NCBI GenBank assembly: GCA_010405405.1
Contig: MU004233.1
Coordinates: 2,210,539 to 2,274,538, forward strand
Length of the DNA: 64,000 nucleotides
Source of the DNA: Microthyrium microscopicum
Taxonomy: Eukaryota > Ascomycota > Dothideomycetes > Microthyriales > Microthyriaceae
Direction of reading: 5' to 3'
Part shown: positions 1-9,658 of the stretch, piece by piece
Numbering within the stretch: position 1 is the first letter of the stretch
Layout: every line of letters starts with the position of its first letter
Position numbers and translations under genes: made by a program
Notes under the pieces: generated by a model
The model's input: the letters and a program-made list of their open reading frames with translations, nothing else
Databases searched by the model: none
What the model was told of the DNA's origin: nothing

Positions 1-1111
1 AACTTATATGCGACCACCTTACTTCTCTACAAATGCTTTAGTTCTTTCTACTCTTGGTGGTCTTGGATATAAGGTTATCCAGGCCGATGTCGACACATTG
101 GATTGGGAATATGGTACGATATCCCCCAGCACACATAACTCTGACTATGGCTTCAGAAGTAGCAAAAACTCTGGTAATTCCCATCGCACTTCATGGCTAC
201 TATAAAGTGCGATGAGACTTCCACAACAAAAGCTAATACTATTTTCAAAACACTCGTTCAACATGTGAAGTACAAAGTCACTCTTTGGCCATGTTTTGTT
301 AACGAATTACAGGTCCCGAGGGTCAAATTGCGACCTCCGAGCAAATCTTTCAATCTGGTTTGGATTCTGGCGCAACTATCAACCTCTCTCACGATCCTCT
401 TCCCAACACTATCAGCGATCTCGTCCCATATATGATCAATGCTATCAAGGCCAAGGGTCTACGAGGTAAGTCGTTTGGCTACTTCCAATTCGAACTTTGA
501 AGCTAATGTGACTTAGGCGTCACTGTGGGCGAGTGCCTTGGCGACGCTGCTGGCAATTGGTACAAGACCACCAGCGGCGGCGGAGGAACCACACCTCCTC
601 CAAGCGGTGGTGCAACTTCTCCTGATGGAACATGCGGCGGTGCGAACGCTTACGTCTGCCCAAGCGGATTGTGCTGTTCCCAATATGGTTATTGTGATAC
701 GTAAGACCACCCCAGCGATGCGTTGGTTTCATTCCCAAGCTATGCTTTTCTTGAGCATTACTCTTTACTTTCAAGTACTATCTTACTAGGTCATGGCTGA
801 CATTTATTTGTATAGTGGAGCAGACTATTGCGGCACAGGATGCCAGTCAACATTTGGTACCTGTACGGGCTCTGGAGGAAGCACTCCACCACCTTCCGGC
901 GGCGGAACAAGTCCCGATGGTACATGCGGCGGTTCGGCCGGCTACTCGTGTCCCTCAGGTCTATGCTGCTCTCAATATGGATATTGCGACTCGTACGTCA
1001 AGCGTTTTCATCTTTGCGACCATTATCGAGTAGACGGTTGCTAACTTTTCATCTAGTGGTGCGGACTATTGTGGAACTGGATGCCAACCCACATTCGGTC
1101 AATGCTCTTAG
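1..1111 (+). CDS. Chitin deacetylase (CE4) with two C-terminal CBM18 modules, 5' end outside window
   Basis: This is the 3' part of a secreted polysaccharide deacetylase, which removes acetyl groups from chitin in the cell wall. The first exon carries the end of the NodB/CE4 fold, RPPYF followed by the DVDTLDW motif. Proposed exons are 1-113, 313-465, 517-700, 816-992 and 1057-1111; all junctions are GT-AG and keep one frame to TAG at 1109-1111. After the catalytic domain come a Gly/Pro/Ser-rich linker and two Cys-rich chitin-binding type 1 (CBM18, hevein-like) modules with the pattern [11 protein letters not shown] followed by [10 protein letters not shown]. Each module is cut by an intron at the same place, just after YCD, suggesting exon duplication. 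The first intron (114-312, 199 nt) is much longer than its neighbours and holds a palindromic repeat. The start codon lies upstream of the window. Family and domain call are secure; exact junctions are my prediction. Confidence 0.85.
114..312 (+). repeat. Palindromic repeat copy in the long first visible intron of the chitin deacetylase gene
   Basis: The 199-nt intron holds CCATCGCACTTCATGG at 181-196 and, just beyond, AAGTGCGATG at 207-216. CATCGCACTT and AAGTGCGATG are perfect 10-bp inverted arms, so this copy can form a strong hairpin inside the intron. Confidence 0.6.
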
Positions 1112-1757
1112 TAGGATTAACAAAAATAGGCAGACGGTGTTTTGATTCGATCCCTCATAATTTAATTTCTAGATTTGGGCGTTAAGCTTTCGAGCTTTTT
1201 AGCATAATACTCCTGGCGATTCAAGTCTATGGACTGGACGCCTTCAATTCCACATCAGCTTTTCTAGCTGTCTTTCCAAATTTGTTGTCATTCGTCAATC
1301 TTTTTGTTCCTCTTTTGACAATAGAACTTGGTCCATCAGGCTCCAATTCTTGGATTCTGTATAGTTGTGTGTTCCACACAAACTTGATGCGCAAATCTAA
1401 GAACGACTTGCTTCATTCTCAGTCCCGATTATTCGCTCAGTATGATGTATTCATATTAATCTCATTCAACATCAAAGCTGCCCAATTTTTTCTCATTCCA
1501 CCATCCTCCAGCCTTGAATACTGAGCTTGTGAGCTCATGCCGTAAACTCAACTGGATTCTACACAAGGCTGAGCGCCTTGAAGCCTAAGAATTGAGGGTT
1601 GTGATTGGCTGGAGCTAGCCAATCAGGTCCAAGCTCTTTTTACAGGCGGACGGACTTTGTGTGAATCGCACCCTAAAAGGCAACGTTGCTTGTTTCCATC
1701 GTCATCTTCTTTTCAACATTGCTCTTGGGGTTTCTGGAGCATTCAAAGTCTTTCATC
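1112..1757. other. Intergenic region between chitin deacetylase and STE24
   Basis: About 650 bp with no convincing coding sequence. It should contain the 3' UTR of the upstream gene and the promoter and leader of STE24. Small open frames here have no recognisable protein features. Confidence 0.5.
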
Positions 1758-3284
1758 ATGATTCAAGGCCTTCTCCAAGTAAGTCTACTCGAGGCGCTCA
1801 GCATCCATAGCAAAGCTAACAGCTCTAGGCGCTTACGCGCTTTCTGGACAACCCGGCTATACCATGGAAACGTCTTATAATCAGCTTCTCGGTCGGACAG
1901 TTTGTCTTTGAGAATTGGCTGTTGTTGCGCCAGTATGGTGTCTACAGCCGGAATACTGTGCCCAAGACTCTAACCAAGGAGGTGGACCAAAAGACTTTTG
2001 ACAAGTCTCAGGTTAGTCGCAATAGCATAACAAGCAAGTGAGCTCTTACTGACACAGACATGTATAGGAATACGGTCGTGCCAAAGCCAAGTTCCAATTC
2101 TTTAGCTCCCTCTTCAGTCAAATCAAGAACATCGCCGAAATACAGTACAATGCCTACGCTTATATCTGGACCCTGGTTGGGGGCTTTATGCTCCACCGAG
2201 CTCCAGAACGGTTCTCCGGTGAAATAACGCAGTCGCTCCTATTCTTCATTCTCTTCAGCTTCGCAAATACAATTATAGATATGCCGCTATCATACTATCA
2301 CCATTTCGTTATGGAAGAGAAGTTTGGATTCAATAAGATGACTAAGAAAACCTGGATCATGGATAAAGTCAAAGGACAGTTACTTGGAATTGCTCTCGGT
2401 GTTCCAATTGGTTCCGGTGTTCTCTCCATCATCAAATACTCTGGCGACTCATTTTTCTACTACGTCTGGATGTTCATGGTCGGCGTTCAACTCATCGGAG
2501 TCACTGTGTACCCAATTCTAATCGTACCTATCTTCAACAAACTCACACCACTTGAAGCTGGATCTCTTAAGACAGGGATTGATAATCTGGCCGCAAGACT
2601 GAAGTTCCCTCTTACCGAGTTGCAAGTCATAGACGGTAGCAAGCGCTCATCTCACAGCAATGCCTATTTTACTGGTCTGCCATGGAAGAAGACCATTGTG
2701 CTATACGATACCCTTATTGAACAACAGTCGGAAGAGCAAGTCGTTGCTGTTCTCGCCCACGAACTTGGACATTGGCACATGAGTCATACTACAAAACTCC
2801 TAGCTATCAACAGCGGCCATCTGTTCTTCATCTTTGCCATGTTCTCTGCTTTCGTCCACAACAAGCAATTATTCTCTGAGTTTGGCTTCGTCAAGGAGCA
2901 ACCAATTCTCATTGGATTCTTCCTATTTTCAGAGGTCCTGAACCCAAGTGAATGTCTTATGCAACTTTTCATGAACATCATGACTCGTTCATTTGAATAC
3001 CAAGCTGGTGATTCTAAATCATACTCGTGATTATATACATGTCTAATGTGTCTGCAGATGCCTTTGCCCAGAAACTCGGCTACAAGGTTGAACTGGCACA
3101 GGCCTTGATCAAGCTACAGATCAAGAACTTGTCTTCCATGGACGCCGATTACTTCTATTCCAGCTACCATCATTCACACCCCATCCTTCCGGAACGTCTA
3201 CGGGCTCTTGGTTGGGATGGAAGCGAAAAGGTACCAGAAGCTCCGGAAAAGAAGGATGAGAGCGAGAAAGCTGTCAAGGCCTGA
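1758..3284 (+). CDS. STE24: CAAX prenyl protease 1 (Ste24 zinc metalloprotease)
   Basis: Ste24 is a multipass ER membrane metalloprotease that cleaves the last three residues of farnesylated CAAX proteins and trims the a-factor mating pheromone precursor. Four exons are proposed: 1758-1778, 1829-2011, 2068-3007 and 3058-3284, with introns of 50, 56 and 50 nt, giving about 456 aa, the usual size of the family. The M48 zinc motif HELGH lies near residue 299 and the third ligand is the Glu of FEYQAD near residue 378; the last intron splits that motif's Asp codon, so the unspliced frame ends prematurely in a TGA. Several hydrophobic segments flank the active site. The C-terminus is charged and Lys/Glu-rich. 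The start is the ATG that precedes a 7-codon first exon. Identification is firm; the first exon is the least certain part. Confidence 0.93.
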
Positions 3285-3451
3285 TCGCGAGGTTCAACGT
3301 TGACCATCGACAACTGTAAATGTATCAATAGCGAGTCCTGGGGTAATGCAAAAGCTCATCATACCTTTGCTTTGACGGTTGGGCGTTGAGTTCGGTGCTG
3401 GAGTTTTGGTCCCAAGGAGGAATCTTGATAAATCTTCATAGCATGTAGCTT

Positions 3452-4366
3452 TCAATCAGAATCAGAGTCGTCCTCCGACTCCTCCGAGCTACTTGAATCG
3501 GCCTCACTGACAGGAGCGTTCTCCTCAGCCGTCTGCTCAACTAATTTGTCATACCCTCCATCCTCCGACGATTCATCCGAGTCCTCGTCCAAGCCATTCT
3601 TCCCCACACTTGTCCCATCCACATCCATCTCATCCACGCTCCCACCATCCAACCCCTTCTTCATATCAACTTCAATATTCATCCCATCCTGATTCTCCTC
3701 TCCCTGCCAGCCTACCGGCACATCCACCCCCGGCATCGTCTTACTCGGCACCATACTCCCTAGTCTCGACCTTACCACCAAATCCACCGTCTCCTTCGTG
3801 TGCTGCTGTCCAAACACATAATCCCCCATTCTCTTGACCTTCTTCGCTTTCCGTTCCTCCTCTTCTTTCCTATTCCGCTCCACCGCTTCCGCCACATCAC
3901 TCTCATCCAGTCCCTCTGGATTCGTCCACTTCTCAAGAACCTTCAAATACCCCATTTTCGCGCCCCCACTTCTCCCCGCCTTGCCGAAATCCAGTCCCCA
4001 TTTTGTGAATTTTGCGTCGGGATGTAGATATGCCTTGTCCTGGCTTTGCGCTACATAGCCGCTGATGAACTGGAAGACTTCATCGTCATTTGCATCGCGT
4101 TCTTTTTGGGCGAGCGTGAGGAAAGGTTCGGAATAGGCAGTCGTTCGGAAACGACGCGCTTGGGCGTAGATTTTTGAAACGATGGCTGCTTCTTTAGCAT
4201 TGCTTTGTGTTGGGTTCAGCGGCGGTTTTGTGGTTGCGGTGGTAGTGGTGGTGGTCTCTGGGGCATCTTCGCCGGAGAGGATTAGGGGGACGCCGCTGAA
4301 ATCGCGAAGGATATTTGGACCTTTGGATTTTGTGTTTCGGGCGTCGTTGTAGCGTGCGCTATTCAT
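3452..4366 (-). CDS. Conserved-looking acidic protein of unknown function
   Basis: A single uninterrupted frame of 304 aa that I do not recognise. The N-terminal two thirds look folded and mixed in charge, with a Thr run near residue 40, a segment around residues 60-150 rich in aromatic and charged residues, and a basic stretch of the form RKEEEERKAKKVKR near residue 170. The last 60 residues are extremely acidic, alternating Ser, Glu and Asp, as in nuclear or chaperone-like proteins. There is no signal peptide or membrane segment. It is convergent with STE24, leaving about 170 bp between the two stop codons, and is divergent from the bL34m gene, with only about 180 bp between start codons, so a shared promoter is likely. 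Coding status rests on length, codon use and clean boundaries. Function is unknown. Confidence 0.8.
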   Translation of the reverse strand: MNSARYNDARNTKSKGPNILRDFSGVPLILSGEDAPETTTTTTATTKPPLNPTQSNAKEAAIVSKIYAQARRFRTTAYSEPFLTLAQKERDANDDEVFQFISGYVAQSQDKAYLHPDAKFTKWGLDFGKAGRSGGAKMGYLKVLEKWTNPEGLDESDVAEAVERNRKEEEERKAKKVKRMGDYVFGQQHTKETVDLVVRSRLGSMVPSKTMPGVDVPVGWQGEENQDGMNIEVDMKKGLDGGSVDEMDVDGTSVGKNGLDEDSDESSEDGGYDKLVEQTAEENAPVSEADSSSSEESEDDSDSD

Positions 4367-4543
4367 GATTGCAAATATACTGGGTGTTTATTGCAGATTG
4401 TTGGTGACCATGTAGATTTTGGTGGGATAACTTTTTTTTGGGAGATGGAAATTCTGCGCACGGGCCAGGGGTGGTTTTGATACCTCGAAGTTGACCCTTT
4501 GCATCTGTTCAATGACCGTACAAAGCTTCCACATTGCGCCAAC

Positions 4544-4972
4544 ATGATACATACACGACTATTACGAGCCTCAATACCGAAAGGCATAATCCAGCAATTC
4601 CGTCAAAATGCGCTGAATGATCTGCAGATCTCTGCTACTCCGTAAGCCACGAGTCCAAAGAGCCAGAGGCTATTCTAATAACGCAGATGCTATACACGTC
4701 AATTCTCCCTCCTGCAACCTAAACGGCCTCAAATCACATCAATAACGACGAACATCGAATCGCCGCTATCTACAAACCCATCGATTGCACCGGTCTCCTC
4801 AAATCCGGCACTCCTAGCTCTGCAAGTGCGCAATCATCGGCGAGCGACCTTCAAACCGAGTCACTATACGCGGAAAAGACGACATGGCTTTTTATCACGG
4901 TTAAGAACGAGAGCAGGACGCAAAATACTGGCACTTCGGCGAGCGAAAGGATGCAGATTCCTAAGTCACTAG
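4544..4972 (+). CDS. MRPL34: Mitochondrial large ribosomal subunit protein bL34m
   Basis: A small two-exon gene: exon 1 is 4544-4641, the intron 4642-4686 is 45 nt with a CTAAT branch site, and exon 2 is 4687-4972. The product is 127 aa. The last ~45 residues match bacterial ribosomal protein L34, with the hallmarks [15 protein letters not shown], then SRLRTRAGR, then LALRRAKG, and the ending LSH. bL34 is a very basic protein that binds 23S-like rRNA near the exit-tunnel side of the large subunit. The N-terminal ~80 residues are rich in Arg, Ser and Thr and poor in acids, fitting a mitochondrial targeting sequence. No long single-frame ORF marks this gene because the coding exon has no internal Met start in frame, so it is easy to miss. 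It is divergent from the acidic unknown gene. Family assignment is strong; the first exon is a prediction supported by the intron signals. Confidence 0.88.
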
Positions 4973-5385
4973 ATGGAGACGCGTGTAATGAATAGAGCAC
5001 GGAGCTAGATTTGGACAAATGTGGGATTATTGTACAAGTATCCCAAAAATGTGTATGTCCTTGAACTATCAAAACGGTCTATCACATGTATATCACAAGC
5101 CAAGGGTCAAAAGTCAGCAGCGTCTGTCTTGGATCTTCTGCCTTTTAGCATTAATGGGCGAGGAATCTTCATTTTCTGATATATATGTTAGACAATGTAT
5201 ACCCGTGTAACAGTACTGCTTACCCTTCGTCGTTCCTTTCCAGAGTCGGTATTTCAACCAGACCCATTGGGCTACTTCCTCGTGTAAACACTGAGTGAAG
5301 CATCACCCATTTTAAGGATATGTAGTAGTGTGTTGTTGTGAGTGGCCATTCTCAAGGACTTTGAGATGGCGACCTGCATCTGTGA
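4973..5385. other. Convergent intergenic region between bL34m and U2 B''
   Basis: About 410 bp between two converging stop codons. I see only expected 3' UTR sequence and no coding signal or repeat. Confidence 0.5.
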
Positions 5386-6024
5386 TCAATCGTCGTCGCT
5401 CTCGTCCATTTCCATATCTGCTTCATCTTCTTCCTCCTCCTCTTCTTCCATTGGGGCATCCGCCTCTTCCTCCTCGTCTCGAGCGCGCTTTGTGCCTGTT
5501 GAAGCAGCGGCAGGTGGCGCTCCACCAAACACGGACTGTTGAAGCGCAGTTCCCTTTTCGCCGGCTACAGGTTCCGTGGCGACTGATTTTCCAGTGTCCA
5601 TGACGGGTATCTTGAAAGTGCCGTCGAGCTTTGAGATGAACTCGGACTTGCCCTTAGCATACTGGATTCTCTGCGCTACATTAGCATTATGTACTAGCAG
5701 GCCATCATTTCTAACTACCATAGGTCTGCCCAAGAACTCAAAGTCATCTAATTGTCTGAGCACCTGGATTGCAGTTTGAATGTCGCGGAAGGTAATATGC
5801 GCCTGGCCGCGCATCTTTGAGGTCTTGAGGGCAACGATATCGAGAACTGGGCCATAGGTGGAGAAAAGGACGTATAGTTGGCGTCGTAAATCGTCTTTCT
5901 TTATCTTCTCGTTTAGGTTGGAGATGTAGAGTCTGACAGGTAAATATTCATGTAGCTTCAAGTGTGACTATGGGACGTACGTTTGGTTTGGCGTTCCGCC
6001 GGATTTCTGTGCCTTGGAGGCCAT
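5386..6024 (-). CDS. MSL1: U2 snRNP protein B'' / U1A family RRM protein
   Basis: A spliceosomal RNA-binding protein of the U1A/U2B'' family that binds a snRNA stem-loop. Three exons are proposed on the minus strand: 5981-6024, 5719-5932 and 5386-5670, giving 180 aa. The single RRM has RNP2 LYISNL and RNP1 MRGQAHITF; the stretch LNEKIKKDDLR and the post-RRM RIQYAKGKSEFISK are diagnostic of this family, and DIVALKTSKMRGQ is closer to B'' than to U1A. The C-terminal tail is strongly acidic (Glu/Asp/Met). Intron 2 (5671-5718) is 48 nt, stop-free and a multiple of three; read through, it would insert 16 residues between GRPM and RIQYAK, exactly where the family has none, and it has GT, GCTAAT and CAG signals. 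Only one RRM is present, as in fungal Msl1. It is divergent from the DHODH gene, 244 bp apart. Confidence 0.88.
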
Positions 6025-6268
6025 GTTTCAGTATAGAGATGTTACTAGAGCGAACGTATCTTGCGAGGACTTATATTATGGTGGGATGAGAGACAGAGAG
6101 GGATGTGGTGATGTTTTCAGTGGTGGTGGGAAGCATGGACAAATTTCAGCAAGGTTGAGGTTTGGTCTGCATCTTCAACCTCTCAACTTCAACACCGACA
6201 ATCTTCAACACATCTCCACTCTCCCTCCTCAATTGCGCCCGCAATACCGGCTCTGAGCAGCCTTAAAT

Positions 6269-7690
6269 ATGCGCAATACATTGGCCTCGTCGCCGGCGAG
6301 GCTAATATCACAATCTCGACCCGCCATCCGCTCTCAGTCTGTCACAATACCCCTCAGAATAGCTCAACGTCGGCAGGCGTCAACTGCTGCAAATCTACCC
6401 TCAAACCGCATTCGCAACTTCATATATGGCTCAACGCTCCTTGTTGTTGCCTCTACGGGCTACGTCTACATCACAGATACCCGGGCGTCAATTCACCGAT
6501 ACATCATACCCCCTCTAGCGCGCGCAATTTGGCCAGACGCGGAAGATGCACATCACGCAACAATAAAACTACTCAAAGAGCTCTATGCTCTTGGCGCAAA
6601 CCCTCGCGAGCGAGGCATACCATCTGGATCCTCTAGTTCTCTGGTAGAGATATTTGGTGAACCGTTAGCCAATCGAATAGGCATATCTGGAGGTCTGGAC
6701 AAGAACGCCGAGGTTCCTGATGCGCTCTTTGCTCTGGGTCCTAGCATTGTCGAAGTGGGTGGTGTCACTCCACATCCCCAGGGCGGCAATCCTAGACCTC
6801 GTGTATTCCGAATCCCGGGTGAGCAGGCCATCATAAATCGCTATGGATTGAATTCGGACGGCGCTGAAGTGGTGGCCATGAGGCTCAGACAACGAGTTCG
6901 TGAATTTGCATACGCACACGGACTTGGTATCGACGAAGAGGCAGAACAATATGTATTGAATGGGGGAGCCAATGTACCTCCAGGGTCACTTTCAAAGGGC
7001 AGGCTGCTGGCGGTACAAATTGCCAAAAATAAGATCACTCCTGACGACAACCTGGAGGCTGTTGTAAATGATCATGTGTACTGTGTGGAACAGCTTGGAA
7101 AATACGCAGACATTCTAGTCGTCAATGTCTCGTCGCCAAACACACCCGGTCTTCGAGCACTTCAGTCAAAAGACCCTCTCACGAAGATCTTATCTGCGAC
7201 TGTCAAGGCAGCCAAATCAGTTCCACGAAAAAACAAACCCGCCGTTATGGTCAAAGTTTCTCCCGACGAGGACTCTAAAGAGCAAATACGCGGCATCTGT
7301 GACGCCGTATGGATCAGTGGTGTGGATGGTGTCATTGTCGGCAACACAACCATGCTACGACCAGAACCCTTGCTTCATGGTATCGGCATACCGGCCAACG
7401 AGGCAGTAATACTACGCGAACAAGGAGGCTTCAGTGGACCACACTTATTTGAGCGAACGATACATCTCATCAAAACCTACAAGAGCATACTCGAACTAGG
7501 CCCACCAGAAGGAGTCAAGGGCGAAGGTCTCCAACAAAAAGTTATCTTTGCATCTGGGGGCATAACGAATGGGCAACAAGCTCTAGAGGCAGTCAAAGCG
7601 GGAGCAAGCATTGCAATGGTCTACACTGCTCTTACTTACGGTGGTGTAGGCACGATCTCGAGAATAAAAGGGGAGATGGAGTCTAGTTGA
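6269..7690 (+). CDS. URA9: Dihydroorotate dehydrogenase, class 2, mitochondrial
   Basis: DHODH oxidises dihydroorotate to orotate in pyrimidine synthesis and passes electrons to ubiquinone in the inner mitochondrial membrane. The gene is a single exon of 473 aa. The N-terminus is a mitochondrial presequence rich in Arg and Ser, followed by a hydrophobic membrane anchor at about residues 50-66. The catalytic barrel shows GISGGLDKNAEVPDAL, then GNPRPRVFRIP and INRYGLNSDG near the flavin, the class 2 catalytic Ser region NVSSPNTPGLR near residue 286, and the FMN phosphate-binding ending ASGGI followed by GA and YTAL. The membrane anchor and catalytic Ser mark class 2 (respiratory) rather than the cytosolic fumarate-dependent class 1. 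The first ATG gives the full targeting sequence. Length is typical for fungal enzymes, with a short extra segment around residues 215-250. Confidence 0.95.
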   Translation: MRNTLASSPARLISQSRPAIRSQSVTIPLRIAQRRQASTAANLPSNRIRNFIYGSTLLVVASTGYVYITDTRASIHRYIIPPLARAIWPDAEDAHHATIKLLKELYALGANPRERGIPSGSSSSLVEIFGEPLANRIGISGGLDKNAEVPDALFALGPSIVEVGGVTPHPQGGNPRPRVFRIPGEQAIINRYGLNSDGAEVVAMRLRQRVREFAYAHGLGIDEEAEQYVLNGGANVPPGSLSKGRLLAVQIAKNKITPDDNLEAVVNDHVYCVEQLGKYADILVVNVSSPNTPGLRALQSKDPLTKILSATVKAAKSVPRKNKPAVMVKVSPDEDSKEQIRGICDAVWISGVDGVIVGNTTMLRPEPLLHGIGIPANEAVILREQGGFSGPHLFERTIHLIKTYKSILELGPPEGVKGEGLQQKVIFASGGITNGQQALEAVKAGASIAMVYTALTYGGVGTISRIKGEMESS

Positions 7691-8346
7691 GAGACCTCTC
7701 TTCACTTTGTACAAATCACTCATGTTTATAGATACGGTAGAATTGCAACCCCTGTATGTGTAGTTGAACAACTCCCATCACGTAGCAGAAGAAACCACTG
7801 ATTACGGTCCCCTTCCAGAATCTCGAAGTCCGACATGAAACCAGTCCATGCACCTCTTTAACCGCACCTTTGAGCTACAGCTGGATCTACATCTAGAACA
7901 ACACCGGTATCTGCATCTCGATCATGAGCATCATGTCAATCACAAGCTGAGCCACACAAACCAACTGATTAAGCTGGGCTATAAATTCGGAGAAGTGATT
8001 TCATCAACTTTGCCACCCTACTCTCTTCTTCATAATGTTCAAACCGGACGGGTGGTCTATGATATCAGAGCCGAAATGTATGGGACCAAATAGAAGTTAG
8101 CACTACTTGTCTCCCAGCTTTATCATGTTCTCATATTTCACCTCAGAACATAGTTTGGTAAGAACACGTTTCGAACCAAAATGTACCGGTATGTTTCTAC
8201 CACGAATCATCTCAACCGTACTTAAGGTATAAAACCCCCACAGCGTTCTAGCGACATGTCAAAAACCAAGTTTCCAACACTTCCGTGACTGAAGCCCATC
8301 ACACTCTAAAATTCAGGACAAGATCTCCAACTACATATCAGCCGAA
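7691..8346. other. Intergenic region downstream of DHODH
   Basis: About 650 bp. An 81-codon open frame at 7848-8093 has a His-rich composition but no family resemblance, and I do not call it a gene. The right end should hold the promoter of the next gene; a TATAAA-like stretch is visible at about 8227-8233. Confidence 0.4.
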
Positions 8347-9658
8347 ATGGCCATTCTAGCTTTCATCCCACTATTTTTATTTACGATCGCCAGTTGCCTC
8401 GAACATGGTGATAGTGGCCATGGCCCTGGTGAGACTCCCTCTTGTCAATTTTCGCATTTGATGAGATCAGAAACAACTTCGTGGTTCCCATGGAACTTTT
8501 TTCTGATCGAATGCCATGGCTCCCATCACACTCGATGGCTTCCATAACCAAGTTACTTTGTAATCTTATGCTAACAGTTTCAGGTCCCTTCACACCGGGT
8601 GATCATCGATTGACCCCTTCCCCAACGACCTTTCAAACGCTGACTCACTCTGTTTCGACGGAAAGCACTACGAGCACAATGTCCGCCACCACCACGGTTA
8701 AACCTTGGGTAAGATTCACTCGTGCCAACACATTCCTGGACAACATTCGATGTAACTAAAACCATCACATCTCCCATCGCACTCGATGGTTTTCATAGAA
8801 TGCCTTTCTTATTGAGTGCTATGGATGCCATCGAATGCGACGGGCATTTTATGGTTTTACTCCGAAAAGACTCGATAGCCTTATCAGCTAGATTTTTCGA
8901 CAACATCCACTTGTAACAAGAACGTCATATCTGCCATCGCATTAGATGGCCCCTATGAAAGGTGTTCTTGATCGAGTGCGGTGGTTGTCATCAAATGCAA
9001 TCGATATCTCACTGTTCTACGCTGAAGTGACAAAGTCGTCTTTTCAGAGCATATTAGCTCTGAGCGTACTCCAGAGTAACCTTGAACTAACAAATCCTAG
9101 GCAATCTGGCCCGTTGCAAGCCTTGCAGGCCTTGCAGGCATGCTCAATCACCCATATCATCATTACAGCCCAGCGCATCAAGGAGTCAAAGTACCAATCA
9201 ATGCAAATTATCCCGCGAACAGTGATGGCCTAGTATCGAAGCCAACTTCGACAATGACAGCAACAACAACTCGCCGCAAGTTCGTGACTCGCGGCATTGA
9301 TATCAGAAGTCCTGTAGGGACCCCAACGCCTCCTGGTCCTACTACTTGGCCAGGCATGCCCCAGGAAACATCCAGACCTTCATTTACCAAATTGCCTAAC
9401 CTAGTAGGCTGGATAACCGTCCTTACTCCTAGACCATCTGAAACGTCAAAGACGGAGACTGCTTCAACGACCACGACTCTTCCTTCGCTCGCAACACAGG
9501 TTCAGGAATTGGAGACGGAGACTGCTACATCGTCCTCGGCTCTTCCTACCACGTCAACAGAGCCATTGATGTCATGGAAACCAAACGTCATGGGGCCATC
9601 ACCTAAGAAGGGTTGGAAGTGGTGTGGTGATCATATTTGTGGAGTCAACACTTTTTGA
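8347..9658 (+). CDS. Predicted secreted Ser/Thr/Pro-rich protein
   Basis: Predicted three-exon gene: 8347-8428, 8584-8708 and 9101-9658, all GT-AG with good branch sites (GCTAAC, ACTAAC) and a consistent frame, giving 254 aa. Residues 1-17 form a classical secretion signal (MAILAFIPLFLFTIASC). The mature part is rich in Ser, Thr and Pro with repeated short Thr clusters, consistent with heavy O-glycosylation, and ends in a short hydrophilic tail with two Cys (KWCGDHICGV). No catalytic domain is seen, so it may be a cell-wall or surface protein or a small effector-like secreted protein; that is inference. Its two introns are 155 and 392 nt, far longer than others in the window, and are packed with the palindromic CCATCGCACTCGATGG repeat. 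Because the gene model rests on splice signals and composition only, confidence is moderate. Confidence 0.6.
8429..8583 (+). repeat. Palindromic repeat copy in intron 1 of the secreted-protein gene
   Basis: The 155-nt intron carries CCCATCACACTCGATGG at 8522-8538, one base different from the consensus core, preceded by GATCGAATGCCATGG. The arrangement matches that in the second intron of the same gene. Confidence 0.6.
8709..9100 (+). repeat. Long intron built of two tandem copies of an intron-resident palindromic repeat
   Basis: This 392-nt intron contains two similar ~160-nt units, the first starting near 8737 (GGACAACATTCGATGTAAC) and the second near 8897 (CGACAACATCCACTTGTAAC). Each carries the palindromic core: CCCATCGCACTCGATGG at 8773-8789 and a decayed version at 8934-8950, followed by an inverted partner (GCCATCGAATGCGACGG near 8829; GATCGAGTGCGGTGG near 8971). 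The core is CCATCG, a 4-nt loop, and CGATGG. Related cores occur in long introns of other genes in the window. Confidence 0.6.

Noticed and set aside
6583-7409. Overlapping frames on both strands within the DHODH gene
   Set aside because: Shadows of a well-identified coding sequence.
7848-8093. His-rich open frame as a gene
   Set aside because: No start context, no family likeness, no splice partners, and composition like surrounding non-coding DNA.
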